Below, one piece after another: positions 1 to 5,441 of a stretch of DNA of 5,499 nt. The stretch is from Candidatus Cloacimonadota bacterium (GTDB lineage Bacteria; Muiribacteriota; UBA6191; JACPRK01). The stretch spans positions 1 to 5,499 of the forward strand of contig JAJFLN010000718.1 of assembly GCA_021772705.1 (NCBI GenBank). Reading direction: 5' to 3'. Position 1 is the stretch's first letter. Every line of letters starts with the position of its first letter. The notes beneath the pieces were generated by a model. The model was not told the DNA's origin. It made no database searches and saw nothing but the letters and a program-made list of their open reading frames with translations. The position numbers were made by a program, and so were the translations under genes.

Positions 1-90
1 GGATGCGGGCATCCATAGTAGGACGAACGGATCGGGAAAACTCGGCCATTCAGTCGTCCTGGATGCGGGCATCCATAGTGGGGCGAACGG
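1..90. repeat. Two copies of a 30-bp direct repeat, 60-bp period, with internal stem-loop
   Basis: Bases 1-30 and 61-90 match at 28 of 30 positions; only the 20th and 23rd bases differ. Each copy starts with the inverted repeat GGATGC-GG-GCATCC (1-14 and 61-74) and ends in CGAACGG. In the second copy a wider stem can form: TCGTCCT at 54-60 pairs with GGGGCGA at 80-86, with two G-T wobbles. It encloses the inner hairpin and a 5-base bulge. The right arm of the first copy, AGGACGA (20-26), is the exact complement of TCGTCCT, so the ancestral unit was probably a longer stem-loop whose left arm is cut off here. The repeats lie downstream of the propeller gene. There is no T-run, so this is not an intrinsic terminator. 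A REP-like dispersed element is the likeliest reading. Whether more copies lie to the left cannot be seen. Confidence 0.85.
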
Positions 91-136
91 TTTTATGGAC
101 AGGCATCATATGTAAAGGAAACAGCGGACCACCACA

Positions 137-1060
137 CTAGAACGAGAACTCGATCAGCTGTCCCCACTCGGTCCCAACCAGGGCCTTCTCCCCGTCGGGA
201 AGCATAGCCAGGCAGGTAAGCGCTCCGGCGCCGGGTGGGGCGCAGTAGACCGATTCCAGGGTGGAGGACTCTGGATCCAGACGGAACAGGTCGGCTCCTC
301 GCTCTGAAGGGCCATCGGGCCCCGTGGCGATCAGGGCCCAACCCTGGGATGGGTGAAACGCGATGCCGTGAACGTTGCAGGGCACGGGTAGATCCATGGT
401 CCTGACGTTCTCCCCCTCCACCAGAGCCAGGACACCGGCGCCACCGCCGGCCAGAGCCCGTCTGGAGTTGTGATCCATTGCCGCGGTTCGGAGCGCCGGC
501 AGGACGGGAACCTGCAGGAGGGTGAAGCCGTCGCCCCCCTCCTGGGAGGTGAGCCTAGCGATGCAGCCCTGATTGTCGCGATATCCCACCGCGAGAGTCT
601 CGGATTCCATCGCCGAGCACGCCACGGCATCCCAGCCTGTCCCATCGGGCACTTGAATCGGACGGCACGCTCCCTCGGCGATGGAGAATCTCAGGATTCT
701 ATCCCCGCCGGAGATCCATCCTCCCAGCCCATCGGCGCCGAGGGCCAGACCGTTGAACCGGCCGGCTTCCTCGGAGAGGAGGACCGCCGTGGCACCGGAC
801 TCCGAGATCCGGATGACCTCCGAGTCTCCTCCCTCGCGGTTCGCGACCGCCAGAGCCTCGTTGCCGGAACCGATAAAGGAGACCCCTGCGATGGACGCCC
901 AGGAGCCGGGCGACTCGATCGGCTCCGGCGGGCTGCCTTCAAGTTCATAAACCGAGAGGACCCCTGGCTTCGACCCGACGAGGCATCGAGTGCCGTCGGA
1001 GGAGACGGCGATCTGAGTAACCGGCTCTTCACTGTCACCAGGCACGAGGTAGTAGTTCAT
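137..1060 (-). CDS. Seven-bladed beta-propeller (WD40/YVTN-like) protein, function unknown
   Basis: This 307-residue protein has no signal peptide or membrane segment, so it is probably cytoplasmic. Seven degenerate repeats start at about residues 16, 57, 104, 145, 192, 231 and 283. Each has a hydrophobic strand, a D/N-G or P-x-x-G turn, an 'ALV-G' strand and a final 'hydrophobic-x-R/E-hydrophobic' strand; examples are SSDGTRCLVG, FHPSQGWALIATG and LPDGEKALVG. Seven units in 307 residues suit one closed propeller. The classical GH and WD dipeptides are missing, so this is a divergent WD40/YVTN-type fold. Such proteins are usually scaffolds or binding platforms; no catalytic motif is seen and no partner is evident. 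The ATG at 1060 is chosen because GAAGGA lies 8 bases upstream and the first blade begins soon after. The gene is divergent from the small ORF and glgP. The fold call is fairly sure; the role is unknown. Confidence 0.85.
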   Translation of the reverse strand: MNYYLVPGDSEEPVTQIAVSSDGTRCLVGSKPGVLSVYELEGSPPEPIESPGSWASIAGVSFIGSGNEALAVANREGGDSEVIRISESGATAVLLSEEAGRFNGLALGADGLGGWISGGDRILRFSIAEGACRPIQVPDGTGWDAVACSAMESETLAVGYRDNQGCIARLTSQEGGDGFTLLQVPVLPALRTAAMDHNSRRALAGGGAGVLALVEGENVRTMDLPVPCNVHGIAFHPSQGWALIATGPDGPSERGADLFRLDPESSTLESVYCAPPGAGALTCLAMLPDGEKALVGTEWGQLIEFSF

Positions 1061-1068
1061 GGGACCGG

Positions 1069-1074
1069 TCCTTC
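1069..1074 (-). promoter_or_regulatory. Ribosome binding site of the propeller gene, overlapping an upstream stop
   Basis: On the minus strand GAAGGA ends 8 bases before the ATG at 1060 and fixes that start. Its first two bases are the GA of the TGA stop that closes an in-frame 29-codon ORF upstream (1073-1162). This arrangement would allow a ribosome finishing the leader ORF to reinitiate at the propeller gene. Confidence 0.6.
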
Positions 1075-1162
1075 ATTGACGGCAGTCGATCTGGCCAGGG
1101 AGGAGACTCTTGGGCTTCGGGATACGGGCCTCGGGAAAGACCGGGGCTTCCAGCTGTTTCAT
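1073..1162 (-). CDS. Possible 29-residue leader ORF upstream of the propeller gene
   Basis: An ATG at 1162 opens 29 codons, ending at TGA (1073-1075) in the same frame as the propeller gene and 12 bases before its ATG. The peptide starts MKQLEAPVFPEARIPK and ends GQIDCRQ. Third positions are mostly G or C, as in the neighbouring genes. There is no clear Shine-Dalgarno site, but TATCAT lies 11 bases before the ATG, so the transcript could start about 5 bases upstream and be nearly leaderless. It may be a leader peptide coupled to the propeller gene, or an old N-terminal extension closed off by a stop codon. No homologue is recognised. A chance ORF of this size is quite possible. Confidence 0.35.
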   Translation of the reverse strand: MKQLEAPVFPEARIPKPKSLLPGQIDCRQ

Positions 1163-1173
1163 GCTTCTACGTC

Positions 1174-1179
1174 ATGATA
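1174..1179 (-). promoter_or_regulatory. Candidate -10 box for the propeller gene and its leader ORF
   Basis: Read on the minus strand this is TATCAT, five of six matches to the sigma-70 -10 consensus. No good -35 hexamer lies 16-18 bases upstream; the best match is two of six. The predicted start is near 1167, five bases before the leader ORF's ATG and about 106 bases before the propeller ATG. Only the -10 element supports it. Confidence 0.35.
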
Positions 1180-1209
1180 CTTGACGCAGGGAGCCTGAGC
1201 GAATTTGCT

Positions 1210-1219
1210 TTTCCGGAAA
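1210..1219. promoter_or_regulatory. 10-bp perfect palindrome between divergent promoters (possible operator)
   Basis: TTTCCGGAAA is its own reverse complement. It lies about 30 bases upstream of the minus-strand -10 box and 8 bases upstream of the plus-strand -35 box at 1227. That position would suit a regulator acting on both promoters. The palindrome is short and could arise by chance, and no regulator gene is visible in the window. Confidence 0.25.
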
Positions 1220-1226
1220 CAAGGGA

Positions 1227-1255
1227 TTGACATTCAAGTGCCCGTCGATCAGAAT
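1227..1255 (+). promoter_or_regulatory. Sigma-70-like promoter ahead of the small ORF
   Basis: A perfect TTGACA -35 box (1227-1232) is followed after exactly 17 bases by CAGAAT (1250-1255), four of six matches to the -10 consensus. Transcription would begin near 1262, giving a leader of about 75 bases to the ATG at 1337. It is the best promoter-like sequence I found in the window. Confidence 0.5.
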
Positions 1256-1321
1256 GCTGCGCTTTCCGCGAGAGATCCAGCCATGACGCGACATGACGGC
1301 CCCTGATTGGAAGTGCCGTCC

Positions 1322-1327
1322 AGGAGG
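1322..1327 (+). promoter_or_regulatory. Consensus Shine-Dalgarno site of the small ORF
   Basis: AGGAGG is a full match to the anti-Shine-Dalgarno complement and lies 9 bases before the ATG at 1337. It is the strongest ribosome binding site in the window and selects the 1337 start over the in-frame ATG at 1307, which lies upstream of it. Confidence 0.6.
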
Positions 1328-1336
1328 TTTCAGGCC

Positions 1337-1555
1337 ATGCATGTTCCCAGCAGCTTCTCATTTGATGCATCCTTCGTTGATCCCGGGTACTCCTCCGAGC
1401 GGGTCCTGGACCCCAGGACGTCAGCCGACAGGGCGCCTCGATTCGTCCGCGACGGCGAGAGGGACCACTGGTGGCTTCAGGCCAGCGCTTTTGACGACAT
1501 GGAGGAGACTCCGCGGACGACCATCGATGGTATCGATAGCGGTCTGAGACACTGA
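1337..1555 (+). CDS. Small ORF (72 residues), possibly an amidohydrolase-family N-terminal remnant
   Basis: The 72-residue protein is soluble, without a signal peptide or hydrophobic segment. Evidence that it is real: the perfect AGGAGG site, a promoter 80 bases upstream, a terminator-like hairpin 63 bases downstream, and about 72% G or C at third codon positions. I do not firmly recognise it. From memory, ADRAPRFVRDGERDHWWL (residues 30-47) resembles the 'DRAPR-V' region near the start of Amidohydrolase_2 proteins. DASFVDPG (10-17) lines up with the preceding metal-site motif DxHVxEPP, but the histidine is replaced by serine at 12 and the glutamate by aspartate at 15. Those enzymes usually exceed 300 residues, so this would be about a fifth of one and without activity. 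I found no continuation in another frame after the TGA. It may be a decayed gene or an independent small protein. Confidence 0.5.
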   Translation: MHVPSSFSFDASFVDPGYSSERVLDPRTSADRAPRFVRDGERDHWWLQASAFDDMEETPRTTIDGIDSGLRH

Positions 1556-1618
1556 CCCCGAGGTCCTCGATGATCTGAGTTTGCCAGCTGTTTGCCCGTT
1601 TCCTGGGCGACTGGCCTG

Positions 1619-1651
1619 CGAGACGAGCCACACCTACGGCTTGTCTCGTTT
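1619..1651 (+). terminator. Terminator-like hairpin after the small ORF
   Basis: CGAGACGAGCC (1619-1629) pairs with GGCTTGTCTCG (1638-1648) over 11 base pairs, one of them G-T, around an 8-base loop (1630-1637). TTTCATTCT follows. The T-run is short and broken, so termination may be partial. There is no T-run on the other strand, so it acts for plus-strand transcripts. It lies 63 bases after the small ORF and 238 bases before glgP, so it would separate the two. Confidence 0.5.
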
Positions 1652-1886
1652 CATTCTCCCCGATTGTGGATTCTCCCGCGCTGGCGTGGGGGGCGACGGG
1701 TCTCCGGTCGTCCAGAACGCTCCACTGGATCGGGCGCTTCGTGGTAAAACGGTCTCCTCAAGGTTCTCCGCATTCTGCTGAGGGCCGGTCATCAAGACTT
1801 GAACCCTTCCTTGACGAAGCGAAGCGCCGGGACCCACCCGGATTGCCGCCGCCTCGAGAAGGTTCCGAAACGCTGCAGAGGTCTCC
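1652..1886 (+). other. Leader region of glgP, no gene seen
   Basis: These 235 bases hold no convincing coding sequence. Two weak signals are visible: an extended -10-like TGGTAAAAC (1742-1750) without a -35 box, and the 11-bp palindrome TCAAGACTTGA (1792-1802). Either could belong to glgP control, but both are short enough to be chance. If the hairpin at 1619 ends transcription from 1227, the glgP promoter must lie here. Confidence 0.3.
1877..1882 (+). promoter_or_regulatory. Ribosome binding site of glgP, supports a GTG start
   Basis: AGAGGT ends 4 bases before the GTG at 1887. The spacing is slightly short but acceptable. The next in-frame ATG is at residue 64, inside conserved family sequence, so the GTG is the only reasonable start. 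Confidence 0.5.
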
Positions 1887-4040
1887 GTGGACAAGATAGT
1901 TAACTTTCAGTCAAAGCTGCGAAAGCTCGTCGATAACCTCTGGTGGACCTGGCATCCGGAGATCATCGACCTCTTCCGCTCCCTCGATCCCGCCCTCTGG
2001 CGAGACGCCAACCACAATCCCAAGGCATTCCTGCAGGGACTCTCGGCCGGCGAGATAGAGAGGAAGGTCCACGAAATGGACCTGGGCGGCCGGATCAACT
2101 TCGCCTCCCGGCGACTCCAGGAGATGATTGACAGAGGGGGCACCTGGGGATGGGATGAGACCGGTACGCTTCAGAACCAGCCCGTGGCCTACTTCTCGGC
2201 AGAGTTCGGCATCCACGAGTCCCTGCCCATCTATTCCGGCGGCCTCGGGGTGCTCGCGGGAGACCATCTGAAGACAGCCTCGGATCTCGGCATCCCGCTG
2301 ATCGGAATCGGGTTGCTCTACGCCCACGGATACTTCATGCAGCGACTCGACAGTTCGGGGTGGCAGGAAGAGGAGTATGGTGAAACGGATATCGATCTCC
2401 TTCCCCTGCAGCGGGCGACTGATGATCGGGGAGAACCGATCATCATCACCGTCGACACCCAGCCTCGTCCACTCCACGCCGCCGTCTGGAGAGCTCAGGT
2501 CGGGAGGGCGTCCCTGTTGCTTCTCGATGCTGATGTGGAAGCCAACGACCCGGAGGACCGGGGACTCACGACCCGTCTCTATGGAGGCGACACGGCGATG
2601 CGGATTCGCCAGGAGATGATCCTCGGTTTCGGAGGAATGGCAGCGCTGGAGAAGCTGAAGATCAGCCCAGGTGTCTTGCACCTGAATGAAGGTCACAGCG
2701 CCTTCGCTCCCCTGGGCTGGGCTCTGAGCCGTATGGAGCAGGATGGCCAGTCCTACGAAGATGCCATTCGACAGTCATCGATTCAGACCGTCTTCACGAC
2801 TCACACCCCCGTCGAGGCCGGCCACGATCGGTTCACCCCCGAGCTGGTCTGGGAGAACCTGGAGTGGCTTGCCACCCGCATGGACCTGTCGCCAGAACAG
2901 CTCCTCGAGCTGGGCCGGGTCAACCCCGACGATCACCGGGAGCCCTTCACCATGACCGTGCTGGCATTGAAGCTGTCCCGGCACGCCAACGGCGTATCGG
3001 CTCTGCACGGCCATGTGAGTCGCAAGATGTGGCATCGACTCTGGCCTAACCGCCCGGAGGCGGAGGTTCCCATCGGGCACATCACCAATGGAGTCCATGT
3101 CCTCTCATGGCTCGCTCCGACGATGTACCGGCTGTACGAGCGCTACATCGGGAAGGACTGGGCCGCCCGGCTCGGATTCCGGGACGCCTGGGAGGGGCTG
3201 GAGCACTTGCCCGACGACGAACTCTGGGAAGCGCACCAGCTCCTGAGGCACCGGTTGATCGAGTACACCCGTCGCCGGCTTCAGTCACAGGCCAAGCTGC
3301 GGAGCAGCAGCGCCGCCGACGTTCAAACACTCGGAAACGCCTTGGATCGGGAGGCTCTGACGATTGGATTCGCCAGACGATTTGCCACCTACAAGAGGGC
3401 AACCCTCATGTTCGATCAGGCCGAGCGGCTCTCCAGCTTGCTCAACGCCAAGAATCGGCCAGTGCAGATCATTCTCGCCGGCAAGGCCCATCCCCAGGAC
3501 GAGGGTGGAAAGCGACTCATCCAGGAGATCGTGGAGCTGTCGAAAAGCAAGGAATTCGAAGGGAAGATCGTCTTCGTCGAGGACTACGACATCGGCGTGG
3601 GACGGCACCTGGTCCAGGGAGTCGATGTCTGGCTCAACAACCCCATGAGACCCCTGGAGGCCTGCGGGACCAGTGGCCAGAAGGTCGTCCTCAACGGTGG
3701 ACTGAACTGCAGCATCCTCGATGGCTGGTGGGCAGAGGGTTTCGACGGGACTAATGGCTTCGGAATCGGTGACGGAAGGATTCACTCCGACCCGGAGGTT
3801 CAAAGAGAGCGGGACGCCAACGCTCTGTTCGACGTACTGGAGCAGCAGGTGGTGCCCCTCTTCTATGACCGAAACGAGCAGGGTATCCCACTTCTCTGGG
3901 TCCAGCGAATGAAGCGGGCGATCCTCACCCTGGCCTGGAGGTTCAGCTCCAACCGGATGCTGATGGACTACGTGCAGTCCGGCTACCTCCCGGCGGCAGG
4001 AGCCGTTTCTAGCCACATGCCGGCTGGCGACGGAGTCTGA
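1887..4040 (+). CDS. glgP: Alpha-glucan (glycogen/maltodextrin) phosphorylase, GT35
   Basis: This enzyme splits alpha-1,4-glucans with phosphate to give glucose-1-phosphate, using pyridoxal phosphate, in the cytoplasm. At 717 residues it fits the shorter, divergent bacterial branch (TIGR02094 type). Residues 10-105 form the DUF3417-like start (NLWWTWHPE at 17-25, HNP at 43-45). Then come AYFSAEFGIHESLPIYSGGL (101-120), HLNEGHSAF (265-273), TTHTPVEAGHDRF with the active-site histidine H306, and GHITNGVH (397-404). GFARRFATYKR carries R498 and K503, equivalent to muscle phosphorylase R569 and K574, which hold phosphate. EACGTSGQKVVLNG carries the cofactor lysine K599 (codon 3681-3683). All key residues are present and the frame is intact. 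The GTG start has a modest ribosome site. The substrate (glycogen or maltodextrin) cannot be settled, and no other glycogen gene is visible nearby. Confidence 0.95.
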   Translation: MDKIVNFQSKLRKLVDNLWWTWHPEIIDLFRSLDPALWRDANHNPKAFLQGLSAGEIERKVHEMDLGGRINFASRRLQEMIDRGGTWGWDETGTLQNQPVAYFSAEFGIHESLPIYSGGLGVLAGDHLKTASDLGIPLIGIGLLYAHGYFMQRLDSSGWQEEEYGETDIDLLPLQRATDDRGEPIIITVDTQPRPLHAAVWRAQVGRASLLLLDADVEANDPEDRGLTTRLYGGDTAMRIRQEMILGFGGMAALEKLKISPGVLHLNEGHSAFAPLGWALSRMEQDGQSYEDAIRQSSIQTVFTTHTPVEAGHDRFTPELVWENLEWLATRMDLSPEQLLELGRVNPDDHREPFTMTVLALKLSRHANGVSALHGHVSRKMWHRLWPNRPEAEVPIGHITNGVHVLSWLAPTMYRLYERYIGKDWAARLGFRDAWEGLEHLPDDELWEAHQLLRHRLIEYTRRRLQSQAKLRSSSAADVQTLGNALDREALTIGFARRFATYKRATLMFDQAERLSSLLNAKNRPVQIILAGKAHPQDEGGKRLIQEIVELSKSKEFEGKIVFVEDYDIGVGRHLVQGVDVWLNNPMRPLEACGTSGQKVVLNGGLNCSILDGWWAEGFDGTNGFGIGDGRIHSDPEVQRERDANALFDVLEQQVVPLFYDRNEQGIPLLWVQRMKRAILTLAWRFSSNRMLMDYVQSGYLPAAGAVSSHMPAGDGV

Positions 4041-4047
4041 TCGGGCG

Positions 4048-5328
4048 TCAGGCTAGGTCGTCGAGGCCGGCGATGACTGTGGGGACCAGTAGCTCTTCCG
4101 GCGTCAGACTGCCGTGGTTGCTCACGAAGGTCTCCAGGTTCTGTTCTCGCCAGCGGCGTCGTTCCTCTGTCATCTCGAACTCGACGTGGGCTCCCTCGTG
4201 GAGGGCCACGACCCGGCTTCCCAGGTCTCCGGCCTGATCTCCAGGGTCGCCGGCAGGCGCGCCGGACAGCTCGTTGGCCTCTGCCCGAGTCAGGATGCAG
4301 CCCAGGTCGCCGATGTCTCTCTGCAGGGTCTCCTCCAGCTCCCGGGGCAGGGGGCCGTCCCCGTAGAGGTGGAGGACCCGGCCTGAGTTCCCCACGGCCC
4401 GATGAGGCCGCCACCCCCGGTAGGTCTCCTGCCGCTTGTCGTCGAGCAGGATTCGTTTCGATGGGTTGAATTCGCACTGGCCGTGGTCAGAGGCCAGGGC
4501 GAAGACAGTCTCGGCACGGACAGCCGGATCGAGGGATTTGACGAACCACTCCAGCCCTCGTTCCACCTCTTCAAAGGCCTGCTGCAGCTCCGAGGACTTC
4601 TTGCCGAAGACATGGCTCATGTAGTCGATTGTGTGGGTGTAGAAACTGACGATCGCCGGCTCGTCCCGTTCCAGTAGACGGCGCACCTTCGAGAGGCCCT
4701 CCGTGTAGGTGGAGTAGCCGATGCGGTTCACGTTGTCAGGAAGGATGAAGTTCGTCAGGCCCGATCCGAGGAGCTCTCGTTTGGTGACGTGATAACAGGG
4801 CCGGTCGCCAACGACGGATTCCTGAAGCAGGGAGCCCGTACGGAGCCAGGAGTTGACGTCCACTCCGGCGTCGGGCAGGGAGATGTTGCCGCCCTGGAGC
4901 TGCAACGTCAGCATGTCGACGATGTTGCCTACCCGGGAGTTCCAGACCTGGTGGCCGTAGATGCCATGCACTGCCGGGGGCACGCCGTGGAAAATCGAGA
5001 CGATGGCGCTACTGGTGATGCTGGGGAACACGGAGGTGACCCAGGTACCGTGTGACTCGGTCCAGCGCCGGAGCAGATTGCCCCTGGCGATCAGATCGTC
5101 CAGCCCCAGGGAGTCGACAATGAACAGGAAGAGCTTCTTGAAGCGTCTCTCTGACACGGCCTCCGGGACATGGGCCAGACGAGCGCAGTGGTCCGGCGGC
5201 TCGACACCGATCCGCTCCAGAGCTGCTGGAAAGATGCCTGTAATACAACGGTCGGAAAGAGGGCGAGAGAACCCCTTTGCCGGACCCTCCGGGAGCTGAG
5301 CCAGTACCTCGGGCCAATCGAGTCGCAT
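4048..5328 (-). CDS. Alkaline-phosphatase-superfamily phosphodiesterase (type I phosphodiesterase/nucleotide pyrophosphatase-like)
   Basis: This 426-residue protein has the full two-metal site of the nucleotide pyrophosphatase/phosphodiesterase branch. D72 is in LFIVDSLG, and nucleophile T105 is in FPSITSSAI, followed by GVPPAVHGIYGH. D235 and H239 are in HTIDYMSH, D281 and H282 in ASDHGQ, and H405 in SNHGSLTPEELLVP. By family analogy D72, T105, D281 and H282 hold one metal and D235, H239 and H405 the other. It should hydrolyse a phosphate mono- or diester, but the substrate is unknown. No signal peptide is seen, so it is probably cytoplasmic. The Gly/Asp-rich stretch at 356-370 looks like a flexible loop. 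The frame stays open upstream to 5490, but that part encodes a non-coding repeat (5415-5441). The ATG at 5328 is therefore preferred; it lacks a Shine-Dalgarno site but sits just after a promoter. The gene converges on glgP with a 7-bp gap. Confidence 0.88.
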   Translation of the reverse strand: MRLDWPEVLAQLPEGPAKGFSRPLSDRCITGIFPAALERIGVEPPDHCARLAHVPEAVSERRFKKLFLFIVDSLGLDDLIARGNLLRRWTESHGTWVTSVFPSITSSAIVSIFHGVPPAVHGIYGHQVWNSRVGNIVDMLTLQLQGGNISLPDAGVDVNSWLRTGSLLQESVVGDRPCYHVTKRELLGSGLTNFILPDNVNRIGYSTYTEGLSKVRRLLERDEPAIVSFYTHTIDYMSHVFGKKSSELQQAFEEVERGLEWFVKSLDPAVRAETVFALASDHGQCEFNPSKRILLDDKRQETYRGWRPHRAVGNSGRVLHLYGDGPLPRELEETLQRDIGDLGCILTRAEANELSGAPAGDPGDQAGDLGSRVVALHEGAHVEFEMTEERRRWREQNLETFVSNHGSLTPEELLVPTVIAGLDDLA

Positions 5329-5338
5329 AGGGGCGCAG

Positions 5339-5367
5339 AGTGTAAGTGACGAGCCCGGGGAACGCAA
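5339..5367 (-). promoter_or_regulatory. Promoter of the phosphodiesterase gene, probably giving a leaderless mRNA
   Basis: On the minus strand TTGCGT (5367-5362, three of six matches) is followed after 17 bases by TACACT (5344-5339, four of six). Transcription would start near 5332, leaving about four bases before the ATG at 5328. This agrees with the lack of any Shine-Dalgarno site there. The individual hexamers are only moderate matches. Confidence 0.4.
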
Positions 5368-5414
5368 GGGAGAAGCCAGCCTCCGGGTGCATGTCACCCA
5401 GGGGGTCCCCTCCT

Positions 5415-5441
5415 CCGTTCGCCCCGAGCTTGTCGAGGGGC
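5415..5441. repeat. Copy of a widespread intergenic stem-loop repeat (GAGCTTGTCGA core)
   Basis: The element starts CCGTTCGCCCC, has the loop GAGCTTGTCGA (5426-5436) and closes with GGGGC. GCCCC (5421-5425) pairs with GGGGC (5437-5441). From memory, this matches a dispersed element common in GC-rich bacteria, usually with GCCCT and AGGGC arms. When wrongly translated it yields a peptide like GPSTSSGRTEEG. That peptide appears in the false N-terminal extension of the phosphodiesterase frame, which confirms that region as non-coding. The copy lacks the usual CGAACGG at its right end, so it is partly degraded. Confidence 0.75.

Noticed and set aside
1..90. The 30-bp repeat with 30-bp spacing could be the end of a CRISPR array
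   Set aside because: Only two copies are visible, no cas gene is present, and the unit shares an arm with a dispersed stem-loop repeat elsewhere in the window. Sequence left of base 1 would settle it: further 30-bp repeats with unique spacers would revive the idea.
470..1177. 235-codon plus-strand ORF opposite the propeller gene
   Set aside because: It is the antisense shadow of a clear propeller gene in GC-rich DNA, has no ribosome site and shows no family features.
1167..1631. 154-codon minus-strand ORF opposite the small ORF
   Set aside because: Its composition is Arg, Ser and Trp-rich like an antisense frame, it has no ribosome site, and the opposite strand has promoter, ribosome site and terminator in order.
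1911..2696. 261-codon minus-strand ORF inside glgP
   Set aside because: It is an antisense frame of a strongly conserved enzyme gene, with no recognisable domain.
3285..4016. 243-codon minus-strand ORF inside glgP
   Set aside because: Same situation: antisense to the cofactor-binding domain of glgP, with no motif or ribosome site of its own.
4000..4040. Possible AGCC/GGCT stem at the end of glgP as terminator
   Set aside because: The stem is 4 bp, lies within the coding sequence and has no T-run.
5395..5397. GTG start for the phosphodiesterase preceded by an AGGAGG-like stretch
   Set aside because: The AGGAGG lies 11 bases away, on the edge of the repeat, and the 23 extra residues look non-coding. 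The ATG at 5328 starts directly before sequence that looks like protein.
5385..5410. GGGTG-CATGT-CACCC hairpin and the palindrome GGGGGTCCCC upstream of the phosphodiesterase
   Set aside because: The stems are only 4-5 bp in GC-rich DNA, without a T-run or a known motif, so chance is the simpler explanation.
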